A DNA stretch of 64,000 nt from positions 310,001-374,000 of the forward strand of contig CP079215.1 in the NCBI GenBank assembly GCA_019316985.1, written 5' to 3'. The notes beneath the pieces are model-generated. The model was given only the letters and a program-made list of their open reading frames with translations, had not been told where the DNA came from and ran no database searches. The stretch is from Paraniabella defluvii (GTDB lineage Bacteria > Bacteroidota > Bacteroidia > Chitinophagales > Chitinophagaceae). Positions within the stretch are counted from its first letter, which is position 1, and every line of letters begins with the position of its first letter. The translations under genes were made by a program, and so were the position numbers. This document shows positions 33,959 to 42,460 of the stretch, piece by piece.

Positions 33959-35299
33959 TAATACATATCCGTTTTATGGCCCGGAAGATATTAAAAGGTA
34001 TCTGAGCGGCAGCATGAGCGCGCAGGAAATGCACGATATGGAAAAAGCTGCATTAAAAGATCCCTTACTCGCCGATGCCATTGACGGTTTTAGAAATGCG
34101 GATCCGGTAACCACAGATAACCACCTGAATGCCATCAAAGCTTCTATATTGGGATTAGCGCACCAGGAGCCCGTAGTATTACCCTTACATAAAACGCCTA
34201 AAACTTATTGGTGGCGCTGGGCAGCCGCTGCCTGTAGCCTTACACTTATTGCAGGCGCTACCTGGTGGATTACGCAAAAAGCCGAAAGCGACCTGAAGGC
34301 GGTAGCCCATGTTGAACCAATTCAACATGCCGATACCACTCAAACGGCTGCTCCTAAAGAGCCTGTTACTACTGTGGCAGAGCAGCCGCAACTGAGCCAT
34401 GGGCCTGTTGCTCAAAATAACGAACCCCAGGGGGTCGGCCTTACTTGAAAAAGACCGGGTGCCGCCCAAAACGGCTTTGGCTTTAGTTGAAGCAGCACAG
34501 CCTGTTCCACCTCAAAAATGAATGCGGATGAGGCAATTCAGCCCAAGCCCGGGTTCAGCTCTGAATCTAAAGCGACAAAAGACAACCTGGTAAATTATAA
34601 TTATAACTCACGGGCAATGGAGACAGCCCCTTCAGTATCTTCCGCTGCTGTTATGGCCCAAAATGCGAATAGGTCAACATTTAACAAAGCGATGGCACTT
34701 CAGCCGGTAGCTTATATCCAGGGACAGGTGGTAGATAAAGAAGGCGTTCCCTTACCCAACGCGTCCATTTCAGTGCCCGGGCGTAGCCAAACAACTGCCA
34801 ATAACGACGGCAGCTTTGTATTACCGGTATACGACAGCAGCTTTAACGTGTCGGTAAATATGATTGGATACCAAAATGCGACAGCTTTCCTAAAACCAGG
34901 ACAACAAAATAAGGTAGTTTTAGAAAAGAACTTTAACAGCCTGGAGGAAACGATCATAATTGGAAATGCAAGCAACCTCAAAAAAGAACTGTGTATATGC
35001 GTGATGCCCGCAAGGCACAGGCTGAGGCGGCAAGTGCCAACGAAGTCATTTACCCCGAAGAAGGCTGGAGCCATTTCTACGAAGAGCTGGGCACCAGCCT
35101 GGGGGTGGACAAAGCTAAAAAAACTAAAACCCTCCAGATCAAGTTTACCGTAGACGACAACGGCGACCCGGTAGATTTTGAAGTAGTGGAAAGCCCGGAT
35201 GCCATCCTGGCAAAAAAAGCCATCGAGTTTATCAAAAAAGCAAAATGGAAAAATTTCAAGCTGGACAAAAATGCCCTGGTAAAAATTGAGGTGAACTAA
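33945..35299 (+). CDS. Membrane-anchored anti-sigma-like protein with CarboxypepD and TonB-C-like domains (frameshifted)
   Basis: About 451 residues, start ATG 33945 inside the sigma gene (overlap 14 bp). The N-terminal cytoplasmic part (PEDIKRYLSGSMSAQEMHDM) resembles zinc-less anti-sigma domains. A single membrane helix (WWRWAAAACSLTLIAGATWW) follows. The periplasmic part has IQGQVVDKEGVPLPNASISV (CarboxypepD_reg-like), FNVSVNMIGYQNATAFL, and a C-terminal TonB-like domain (LQIKFTVDDNGDPVDFEVVE, AIEFIKKAKWKNF). Breaks near 34445, 34520 and 34995. It probably senses an envelope signal and releases the sigma factor. Confidence 0.75.
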
Positions 35300-36019
35300 C
35301 CCACTCATTTACCCTTGTATTTTTCAGCTACTTTCTTGAACCCGGATCCTATTCCAGGTTACCTGAAACATATCCATTCCCGGCAAATTCTGGCAGGTAC
35401 AACACTCAAAAATTTTTAGAAGAGCGTTCAGTTTCTATTACTTATACCTGTCACCCGCGCCGGGAAGAGCTATCTTAAAAGCTAGTACACTACTACTGCC
35501 ATAACGGCACCACTTTTTAATTACCTGATTACATCACCGGCTAATAGCCCCGCCTTCTCATAGAAAAGCAGAATTAGGATCTGGTCTCCCGGGGTAGGGG
35601 AGATTGTCGGTTATCGGGCATTCTCAAATCATCAACAGGAAATACACCTCTAATTAAATTTTAGATAAAATACACAGTGAGTTTTATTTTTTCATTGGTA
35701 TTGTTGAAAAATCATTAAAAATAACCTAATTATTAACTTTAATAAATTAGAACGGATAATGATAACCGGTAACATTTATTTTATATTTCAACCTACTGGA
35801 AGTAAAACCATTTAAATATATGATTACCATATTAATAAAAACATACTAAGCAATTGAAGACATTGTATTAATCAGGTAGCTAAAAACAGCACTTCTAAGG
35901 CCTTAAAATAGTAATTCAAATATACAATTAAACTACATAAATAACTATAAATAATAATAATATATAAATTAACTACTTCTAAAATTATTAGTATATAACT
36001 TTTGTGTGCGTTTTGATTA

Positions 36020-36042
36020 ATTTACTAATTTTATTAGTAAAT
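36020..36042. promoter_or_regulatory. Palindrome with TACTAA-N5-TTAGTA core
   Basis: Ten-base perfect arms (ATTTACTAAT and ATTAGTAAAT) around TTT. The core half-sites and 5-bp spacing equal those of the palindrome over the imuA promoter. A weaker copy (TTCTAA-N5-TTAGTA) lies at 35977-35993. Confidence 0.45.
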
Positions 36043-36174
36043 GGCTAGCACTATTTAAAGCTACCTCGTAGTATAAATAGCTTGAGTTTTAAATAAGCTG
36101 GCAAATAACTGCAGCACGCCACTTATGAATTTTTACACTCTCGGTTCCCGGGCATCCAATAATTGAATTGCTAA

Positions 36175-36214
36175 TAGAAAACCCCTGCAAAGAGTCTGAT
36201 GACTTTTACAGGGG
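36175..36214 (-). terminator. Terminator of pyrE
   Basis: CCCCTG (36182-36187) and CAGGGG (36209-36214) close an imperfect stem that extends inward. On the minus strand it is followed by TTTTC. It lies about 70 bp after the pyrE stop. Confidence 0.6.
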
Positions 36215-36284
36215 CGACAATTCTTTATAACAAAATGAATGATCCTACCCGCTTAGTATTACTAAAGACAATTCAGGTAAATAA

Positions 36285-36915
36285 TTAAATACCTGTCCAA
36301 TTGGCAGGATCCTCTCTCCATTGTAATAACTGGGTGGCCTGCTCTGGTTGAATAATTCCTTTTTCCTGGGCCAATTCAAGGAGCGTCGGGTAGCTGGTAA
36401 GCGGGTGATATTTTAATCCCCTGGCTTCAAAAGCTTCTTTTGCCACCGAAAAATCATAGGTAAAAATAGACACCATTCCTACTATTTCCAGTCCTGCGGC
36501 TATCAATGCATCTACCGCCTGCAGGCTGCTTTTTCCGGTACTCACCAGGTCTTCGATCACCACAATTTTTGCCCGGCTTCATACCTTCCTTCTATCTGGT
36601 TTCCCAAACCATGATCTTTGGGCTTGGGCCGTACATATAAAAAGGCAGTTTTAACTGGTCGGCAGCCATAGCTCCCCAGGCAATGCCGGCAGTTGCAACA
36701 CCCGCTAAAGCGTCTGCTTCGCCAAAATGCTCGAACAAAACATTACACATTTCGCTCTTGATAAAATCGCGGATAAAGGGGTAAGACAATACACTGCGGT
36801 TATCGCAGTAAATGGGGCTTTTCCAGCCGCTGGCCCATGTAAAGGGTTTTTCGGGACTTAATTTTACTGCGTTGGCCTGTAATAATTTTTCGGCCACAAC
36901 TTTTGCATCGTTCAT
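36285..36915 (-). CDS. pyrE: Orotate phosphoribosyltransferase (one frameshift)
   Basis: Makes OMP from orotate and PRPP in pyrimidine synthesis. About 210 residues. The N-terminal frame has [38 protein letters not shown] and [20 protein letters not shown]. The C-terminal frame begins with the PRPP-binding loop [20 protein letters not shown] (here [13 protein letters not shown]). The break lies at about 36565-36590, within the sequence ...QIEG/RYEAG. Start ATG 36915. Divergent from the NUDIX gene. Confidence 0.95.
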
Positions 36916-36999
36916 ACCTACTACCTATTTTTAGGTTGCGAAAATAAAAGTTTCCCGATACCCGGCCACGAAACGCCGCTTTTTATAATCCACATAGTT

Positions 37000-37625
37000 A
37001 TGCAGATTACCGTTTACATTCACAATAAACCGGTGCATTTATGCGATGCATTGGACGAAAACCTGGAAAAATTACACCATCAGCCCGATACCATTTTTAT
37101 TGATGAGCTCGATACCCATACTATAAAAGCCATGCTAAAAGAAATTGACCTGCCCGAGATCAGGCGGGGCATTTTCCTGCATAAAAGCCTGGATGAGCTG
37201 AAAAAGCAGTTTTTAAGAAGTTTGAAGTGCACGTAGCGGGAGGTGGTTTGGTTATTAATGAAGAAGGAGAACTATTGATGATCTTTCGCCGGGGCGCCTG
37301 GGATTTACCGAAGGGCCACCTGGATAAAGGTGAAACCATCGAGGAATGTGCTGTACGCGAAGTGCAGGAAGAAACAGGGTTGAAAAGTGTGGAATTAGGA
37401 CCATTTTTAACCACCACCTATCATAGTTATGAGCAAGGCACTCATCATATTATGAAAGAATCGCATTGGTTTTTGATGAAAAGCAACCGGGCTGAACAAC
37501 TCGTTCCGCAGACAGATGAGGATATTGAAAAAATCGAATGGGTAAAGGAAGAACAATTAGGCCAATATATGCCTCAGGCTTATCCTTCCATCAGGGATGT
37601 GGTTAACCGGCATATTGCCGATTAA
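37000..37625 (+). CDS. NUDIX hydrolase (one frameshift)
   Basis: About 208 residues. An N-terminal 75-residue extension of unknown fold (MQITVYIHNKPVHLCDALDE, LKEIDLPEIRRGIFLHKSL) precedes the NUDIX domain. The domain has VAGGGLVINEEGELLMIFRR and GAWDLPKGHLDKGETIEE, then the box residues REVQEETGL in the pattern G-x5-E-x7-REUxEExGU. The break is near 37222, in the run between LKKQFLR and KFEVHVAGGG. It may hydrolyse a nucleoside diphosphate derivative; substrate unknown. It ends at a strong terminator. Confidence 0.88.
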
Positions 37626-37675
37626 CCCACAAAATAATTACAATAAGGCTATTTTTAATACATACATTTGTTTAA

Positions 37676-37709
37676 GAGCCGAATAGACTCTCTATTCGGC
37701 TCATTTTTT
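37676..37709 (+). terminator. Terminator of the NUDIX gene
   Basis: Perfect 12-bp arms (37676-37687 and 37691-37702) with a 3-nt loop, followed by ATTTTTTC. Confidence 0.93.
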
Positions 37710-37748
37710 CCCTTGTAAGCAGCATGTTACTATTAAATTAATCCACGA

Positions 37749-37925
37749 TTAATGATTCAAAAGCCATTTTATACCTATTACAAACATTAGGATAACCGCA
37801 AAAACATATTTCCATTTAATAGCCTGCTTTTTACGATAGGTGTAAACAATACCAATCGACATAATGGTGGCAATGGCAATAATAAACCAGCCGAACCCGG
37901 AAGCATTTCCCAATTCAATACTCAT
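37749..37925 (-). CDS. Small two-helix membrane protein
   Basis: 58 residues from ATG 37925, in the gap between the lipoprotein gene and the NUDIX terminator. The sequence begins MSIELGNASGFGWFIIAIAT, then a helix IMSIGIVYTY, a basic turn RKKQAIKWK and a second helix YVFAVILMFVIGIKWLLN. It follows the lipoprotein gene by 11 bp on the same strand, so they are probably co-transcribed. Family not recognised. Confidence 0.65.
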   Translation of the reverse strand: MSIELGNASGFGWFIIAIATIMSIGIVYTYRKKQAIKWKYVFAVILMFVIGIKWLLNH

Positions 37926-37936
37926 TCATCGCAGTT

Positions 37937-38433
37937 TTAATCTTTCTCTATGGTTACGTCTGTTATCTGCATGGCAAAATTGTCTGCCCTCCTGTCTGCT
38001 TCCGGCTTTTGAAGCTCGGTGTAATGAACCGTTCCTTTGATTTAAAGGAGGGATGCTCATCCAGGTTATATTTTTTTCCGTTGCTGTCATACACATAAAA
38101 ATTCTTTAGTGTATACTTTTTTTTGATCAGGGTCGAGCTCCAGCAATACGCTGTTTTTGTCCGCCCCTGTGGCAGTACAATATCGGAGATACTTTCTTTA
38201 TCAGCACTCATAGCACCGAGTTTTACTACAAAAGCCATAGGAATGGTTTTTGACTGCCCCGAACTGAAAGTAAAGAACGGTGCATCAAATTCGCCCACGA
38301 GCTCTATCGCTTTACCTTCATACTCATAACTGCTTTGTAATTTTCGGGCTAGCTCTACGGAAGCATTTCCGCAGGAAAAGAGTGCCAGGGCATATACGGC
38401 TGCCCCTGCCAGCATCAGATTTGTTTTTTTCAT
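37937..38433 (-). CDS. Uncharacterised lipoprotein (one frameshift)
   Basis: About 165 residues. N-terminus MKKTNLMLAGAAVYALALFSC with lipobox ALFSC. The mature part has YEYEGKAIELVGEFDAPFFT, KTIPMAFVVKLGAMSADKES and KKKYTLKNFYVYDSNGKKYN. An indel near 38040 moves the reading to IKGTVHYTELQKPEADRRAD and it ends MQITDVTIEKD at 37937. The pattern of a bound-ligand-sized beta domain is possible, but I do not recognise the family. Upstream direct repeats suggest LytTR-type control. Confidence 0.65.
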
Positions 38434-38549
38434 TTTATTGGGGTTTGAGGGTCATTCATTTAAAGCGGCACCTGTTGCTCAAGGTAAAACAAACAGCAAT
38501 GCTTTCAGCCTCAAATAAATGATACAGTATACGTATTTGTAAAAACCGG

Positions 38550-38581
38550 TTACAATTCGCCACATCTCATTTACAATTCGC
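38550..38581. promoter_or_regulatory. LytTR-like direct repeats
   Basis: TTACAATTCGC occurs at 38550-38560 and 38571-38581, 21 bp apart, two helical turns. This is the spacing of LytTR response-regulator sites. It lies between the divergent lipoprotein (38433) and the small protein gene (38724). Confidence 0.5.
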
Positions 38582-38723
38582 GGTTACCAGAGGAAAGTAA
38601 TTGTTGCGGCAATTGAACGAAAGCAGGTGCTCTTAGATCGAATTATAGCGGGCATTCACCGATATTGGCGGTTTTGTTTTCGAAAATGGCATTTGTTTTG
38701 AAATTAAATTCAAAAGCAATTAT

Positions 38724-38924
38724 ATGACTACTCACGAAATAATCAATTTAGGCTTTCAAAAGGCCAATGCTGTTACAGCAGATGAATATGTAAATGGATT
38801 GGTGAAGGTTCAAACGGAAAACAATAGTGTAACCGGTGTGTTTGTAACCAACATTAAGGTAAATAGTATTAAAAGCATCGAAGAACTGCAATACCTGTGC
38901 AAACGGCTCAACATTAGTGCCTGA
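38724..38924 (+). CDS. Small uncharacterised protein
   Basis: 66 residues: MTTHEIINLGFQKANAVTAD, then EYVNGLVKVQTENNSVTGVF, VTNIKVNSIKSIEELQYL and CKRLNISA. No signal peptide or membrane segment. It ends 18 bp before the convergent aminotransferase stop. Start ATG is well placed. Family not recognised. Confidence 0.55.
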   Translation: MTTHEIINLGFQKANAVTADEYVNGLVKVQTENNSVTGVFVTNIKVNSIKSIEELQYLCKRLNISA

Positions 38925-38942
38925 GCTGTCAGGTAAAGATAG

Positions 38943-40039
38943 CTATAACCGGATGGCCTCTGCTACCCGTTCCATTTCTCCGGTGGTACCTATGCTCAGG
39001 CGCAGCCATTTTGATCGTTCTTCAAAACTCCTGGCCCCGATAATATTTTTGGCCTCCAGGATAGCTTTAAAATCTTTGGGGTATTTTAAGGCATCAAAAT
39101 ACACAAAGCTGGTAGCCGATGGGATATAAGAAATACCGTTGCGTTCCAGGGCGTGGTAAAATATACTGCGCGCTTTTGAATTCTCCTTTTTACACATATT
39201 TACAAATGAAGTATCCTCCAGGGATGCGATAGCACCCGCCAGCGATATGCCACCCGCTCCAGCATTAGCCCAGGGTTGCAGATCGTTCAACTGCTGAATG
39301 GTGTTGGCATGAGCCAAAGCGTATCCTACCCTTGCTCCTGCCATTCCATAAATTTTAGAGAAAGTTTTAGCTACTATTAAATTCGGATGCTCATTTACCA
39401 GGTGCGCTACACTCTTTGTATCTTCAAATTCAGTATAAGCCTCATCTAATAATATAGTAACAGATGGAGCTGCATCTTTAATAAATGTCTCTAACTCGTT
39501 AGGAGGTAGTACTGTGCCTGTAGGATTATTGGGATTACAGATGTACACCATACGGGTATCAGCATCGATCGCTTCTTTCAAACGCTGCAGATCTACTGTC
39601 TTTTGCGGTGTTAATGGTACCAGTTTAACCGGTGCTCCTATTTTATTGGCAGCAGGCATCCATAACCTGAAGGTGGGATCGGGTGCCACTATATTGCCCT
39701 TTTTCAAAGCAGCCAGAACAGAAGCCAGTCCTAACAATTCTGAAGACCCAGCCCCTATTATTACATTCGCTTTTGCTAATTTATAAGGTATCGATATCTT
39801 TTCTCTAAGCAGAGTAGTGGTTTCCCACGGATATCGGTTACAGCCGTTTATTGCTTCACTCATCGCTTTCCGGGCTTGGGGAGAAGGTCCGTAAGGATTT
39901 TCGTTGGAGCTCAGCTTTATTATATCAGCAGCATGATTGCTATACAGCAATGTTTTGGATGGTGTAGCAAAAATATCCCTGCTCAATCCAAAAGCGGCTA
40001 CAGCCAGGGCGCTTTGCTTCAATAATTCACGACGTGCAT
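38943..40039 (-). CDS. Tat-exported HisC-like PLP aminotransferase (N-terminal frameshift)
   Basis: About 365 residues. The raw start misses the N-terminus: one extra base after ATG 40039 gives RRELLKQSALAVAAFGLS, a twin-arginine signal, then a mature protein. Fold-type I features: KLSSNENPYGPSPQARKAMS, VIIGAGSSELLGLAS, YICNPNNPTGTVLP, ILLDEAYTEFED, and the PLP lysine in VAKTFSKIYGMAGARVGYAL. It resembles histidinol-phosphate aminotransferase, but no his genes are nearby and the export signal argues for another role. Substrate unknown. Confidence 0.8.
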
Positions 40040-40156
40040 AAAAATAGCTTTGTTAGATGAAAGTTACGCAATTCACCTGATTGAAATACAAGGCATATCC
40101 TCAATCAGTTTTAAAAAATTTATACCCAAATTCCAATATAACCCAAAATAATTAGC

Positions 40157-40187
40157 AATTAAATACTAATTATCTTAGTATTTAATT
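40157..40187. promoter_or_regulatory. 31-bp palindromic operator over the imuA promoter
   Basis: Perfect 13-base arms, AATTAAATACTAA (40157-40169) and TTAGTATTTAATT (40175-40187), around TTATC. The right arm touches the -7 box TATCTTTG (40187-40194). This is the layout of a repressor site that would block a damage-inducible mutagenesis operon. Confidence 0.65.
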
Positions 40188-40194
40188 ATCTTTG
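40187..40194 (+). promoter_or_regulatory. -7 box of imuA-imuB-dnaE2
   Basis: TATCTTTG fits TAnnTTTG, 20 bp before the imuA start and immediately after the palindrome. Confidence 0.55.
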
Positions 40195-40213
40195 TGTTAC
40201 ATGACTATGGGTA

Positions 40214-40938
40214 ATGGATACAGGAGTGCTACATACATTACAGCAGGAAATTCTTTCGCTGCAGGGCTATAAGCCTCCCCTGTACAGGCCCGGTACTCAA
40301 TGGGGCTGGGAATAGTAGAGTCTGTATTTCCCTATAAAGTTTTTCCCACCCAGGTTGTGCATGAACTAAGCAGTTATAATGAGAGTGAAGCGGCGGCCAC
40401 CAATGGTTTTATTGCAGCCCTGCTGGGCAAGCTGTTGATGCATTCGCGGAAATGCATGTGGATTGCACAGGAACAACAGGTTTATCCACCTGCACTCAGG
40501 AGTTTTGGCATTGAACCCGAACAGGTCATTTTTGTGGAAGCGCGGAAGCCCAAGGACATTCTTTGGATCATCGAAGAATCTTTAAAATGTGAAACCCTTG
40601 TAGCAGTAGTAGGCGCCACCGATCACCTGAGCTTTACCGAATCCAGGCGTTTGCAACTGGCAGTAGAGCAAAGCCATGTTACTGGTTTTATACACCGGGT
40701 ATTGCCCCGGCAACAGGAAACGGTGGCTTGTGCTGCCCGGTGGCACATTCAGCCTTTACCCAGTATAACAGAAGAGCACCTGCCGGGAGTAGGATTTCCA
40801 CAATGGAATGTTGAACTGCTGAAAGTACGTAATGGTCAAACCGGGCAATGGTCATTACAATGGAAGTCGGGACAGTTTTGTCACCTGGAAAAGCAATCGC
40901 CCGCTCTACCCTCTTACCCTCAACTCCAAACCGGGTAG
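40214..40938 (+). CDS. imuA: ImuA-family translesion mutagenesis protein (one frameshift)
   Basis: About 241 residues, RecA-like inducer protein of the ImuA/ImuB/DnaE2 mutasome. Start ATG 40214, MDTGVLHTLQQEILSLQGY, breaks near 40310 and continues GIVESVFPYKVFPTQVVHEL, MWIAQEQQVYPPALRSFGIE, KDILWIIEESLKCETLVAVV and LSFTESRRLQLAVEQSHVTG. It ends one base before the imuB start codon. Family assignment rests on this sequence and the neighbours imuB and dnaE2. Confidence 0.88.
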
Positions 40939-40939
40939 T

Positions 40940-42434
40940 ATGGAAAACGCTATGCTTCTATATGGTTCCCTGCCTGCTGGCTAATCGCAAGGTTCGGCAG
41001 GATCCGGCACTCGCTCATACCGACTTTGTGATAGCAGCGCCTGTGCAGGGAAAAATGGTAGTAAAAGCCGTATCTCCGGGAGCCAAAGCAAAAGGCATCA
41101 AAGCCCATATGGTGGTGGCAGATTGTAAAACCATGCTACCCCAACTGGAAGTTTTTAAATGGGAAGAAAATTCAGAACATCAACTATTAAAAGCCCTGGG
41201 CGCATGGTGCATAAGGTTTAGTCCTGTTGTAGCCATTGATCCGCCAGACGGGCTGATTATTGAAACCACCGGGTGCACGCATCTCTGGGGCGGTGAAGCA
41301 TTATACCTGCAGGACCTTATCAAAAAGTTTTCCCGCATGGGGTACCAGGTAAGGGTTGCCATTGCCGGTACCATTGGAACCGCATGGGGTATGGCCCGGT
41401 TCTGTCCCTCAACATTTATTGTACCACCACATCAAGAAAAAACAGCTCTACTGCCTTTGCCACCGGCTGCATTGAGGTTGGAAACACCCGTGTTGGAAAA
41501 GCTCTCGAAGCTAGGCATGCATCGCATGGATACGTTTATCAACATGCCCGGATCAGCGCTTCGCAGGCGTTTCGGTGATCATTTTTACAAAGGCTTCACC
41601 AGGCATTGGGTCTCGCGCCGGAGTTTATAGAGCCGTTGCAACCAACACCCCTTACTTTATTCACCTGCCCTGCCTGGAACCGGTGCGAACCGCCAAAGCC
41701 ATTGAAATAGCCCTTCATCAATTACTGGAAGATACCTGTGGCCGCCTGAAAAAGGAAGAAATGGGCATGCGCGCCTGCGTGTTTACTGCTCACCGGGTAG
41801 ACGGAAAGCAGCAACAATTAAAAATTGGCACAGGCCGCCCTTCGGTAAACGTGCAGCACCTGATGAAGTTATTTGAACACAAGCTTCCTACCATTGAACC
41901 GGCATTGGGCATTGAAGTTTTTACACTGGAAGTGCTGCAGGTAATGCCTCTGGTCCCTGCACAGGATGCTTTATGGCCTGCTACAGTAACAAGGGATGAT
42001 GTAAAACTTGCAGAACTACTGGATCGCATAGCTGATCGTGTGGGCGAAAAAGTATAAAAAGATACCTGCCCGATGAACATTACTGGCCGGAGCGATCGGT
42101 GCGGCTGGCCACATCAGCAGATGATTGCAGCACGGCACAATGGCCCGTGGGTTTACGTCCCCTGCATTTACTGGCAAAGCCTGTATTGATTGAAGTAATG
42201 GTATTGGTACCCGACTATCCACCTAAATCTTTCAAATACCAGGGACGATTGCATAAAGTAAAAAAGGCTGACGGGCCGGAACGTATAGAGCAGGAATGGT
42301 GGCTGCAGCAGGGCCATTACCGGGATTACTATTGTATAGAAGATGAAACCGGCGCCCGTTACTGGATCTTCCGGCTGGGTCATTATGATGATGTTCAGCA
42401 ACCCCAATGGTTTATTCACGGCTTTTTTGCCTGA
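40940..42434 (+). CDS. imuB: ImuB-like Y-family polymerase homologue (frameshifted)
   Basis: About 498 residues. The start ATG 40940 follows imuA by one base; adding one A to MEK gives KRYASIWFPCLLANRKVRQD, then FVIAAPVQGKMVVKAVSPGA, LKALGAWCIRFSPVVAIDPP and GLIIETTGCTHLWGGEAL. The C-terminal part has FIVPPHQEKTALLPLPPAAL and PGSALRRRFG, then RYLPDEHYWPERSVRLAT and YRDYYCIEDETGARYWIFRL. Only one acidic residue is evident at the polymerase palm, as in ImuB, which is inactive but recruits partners. Breaks near 40970, 41400, 41580 and 42060. Confidence 0.88.
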
Positions 42435-42460
42435 GTGGCAGGATCAATAAAAACAATATC

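Larger units (their letters stand above)
35300..36284. other. 985-bp AT-rich non-coding gap between convergent genes
   Basis: No gene of credible length on either strand. The left part (to about 35640) has mixed composition. From 35640 to 36060 it is strongly AT-rich, with runs such as TAATAATAATATATAAAT. It holds a perfect palindrome at 36020-36042 and, at its right end, the pyrE terminator. Confidence 0.7.
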
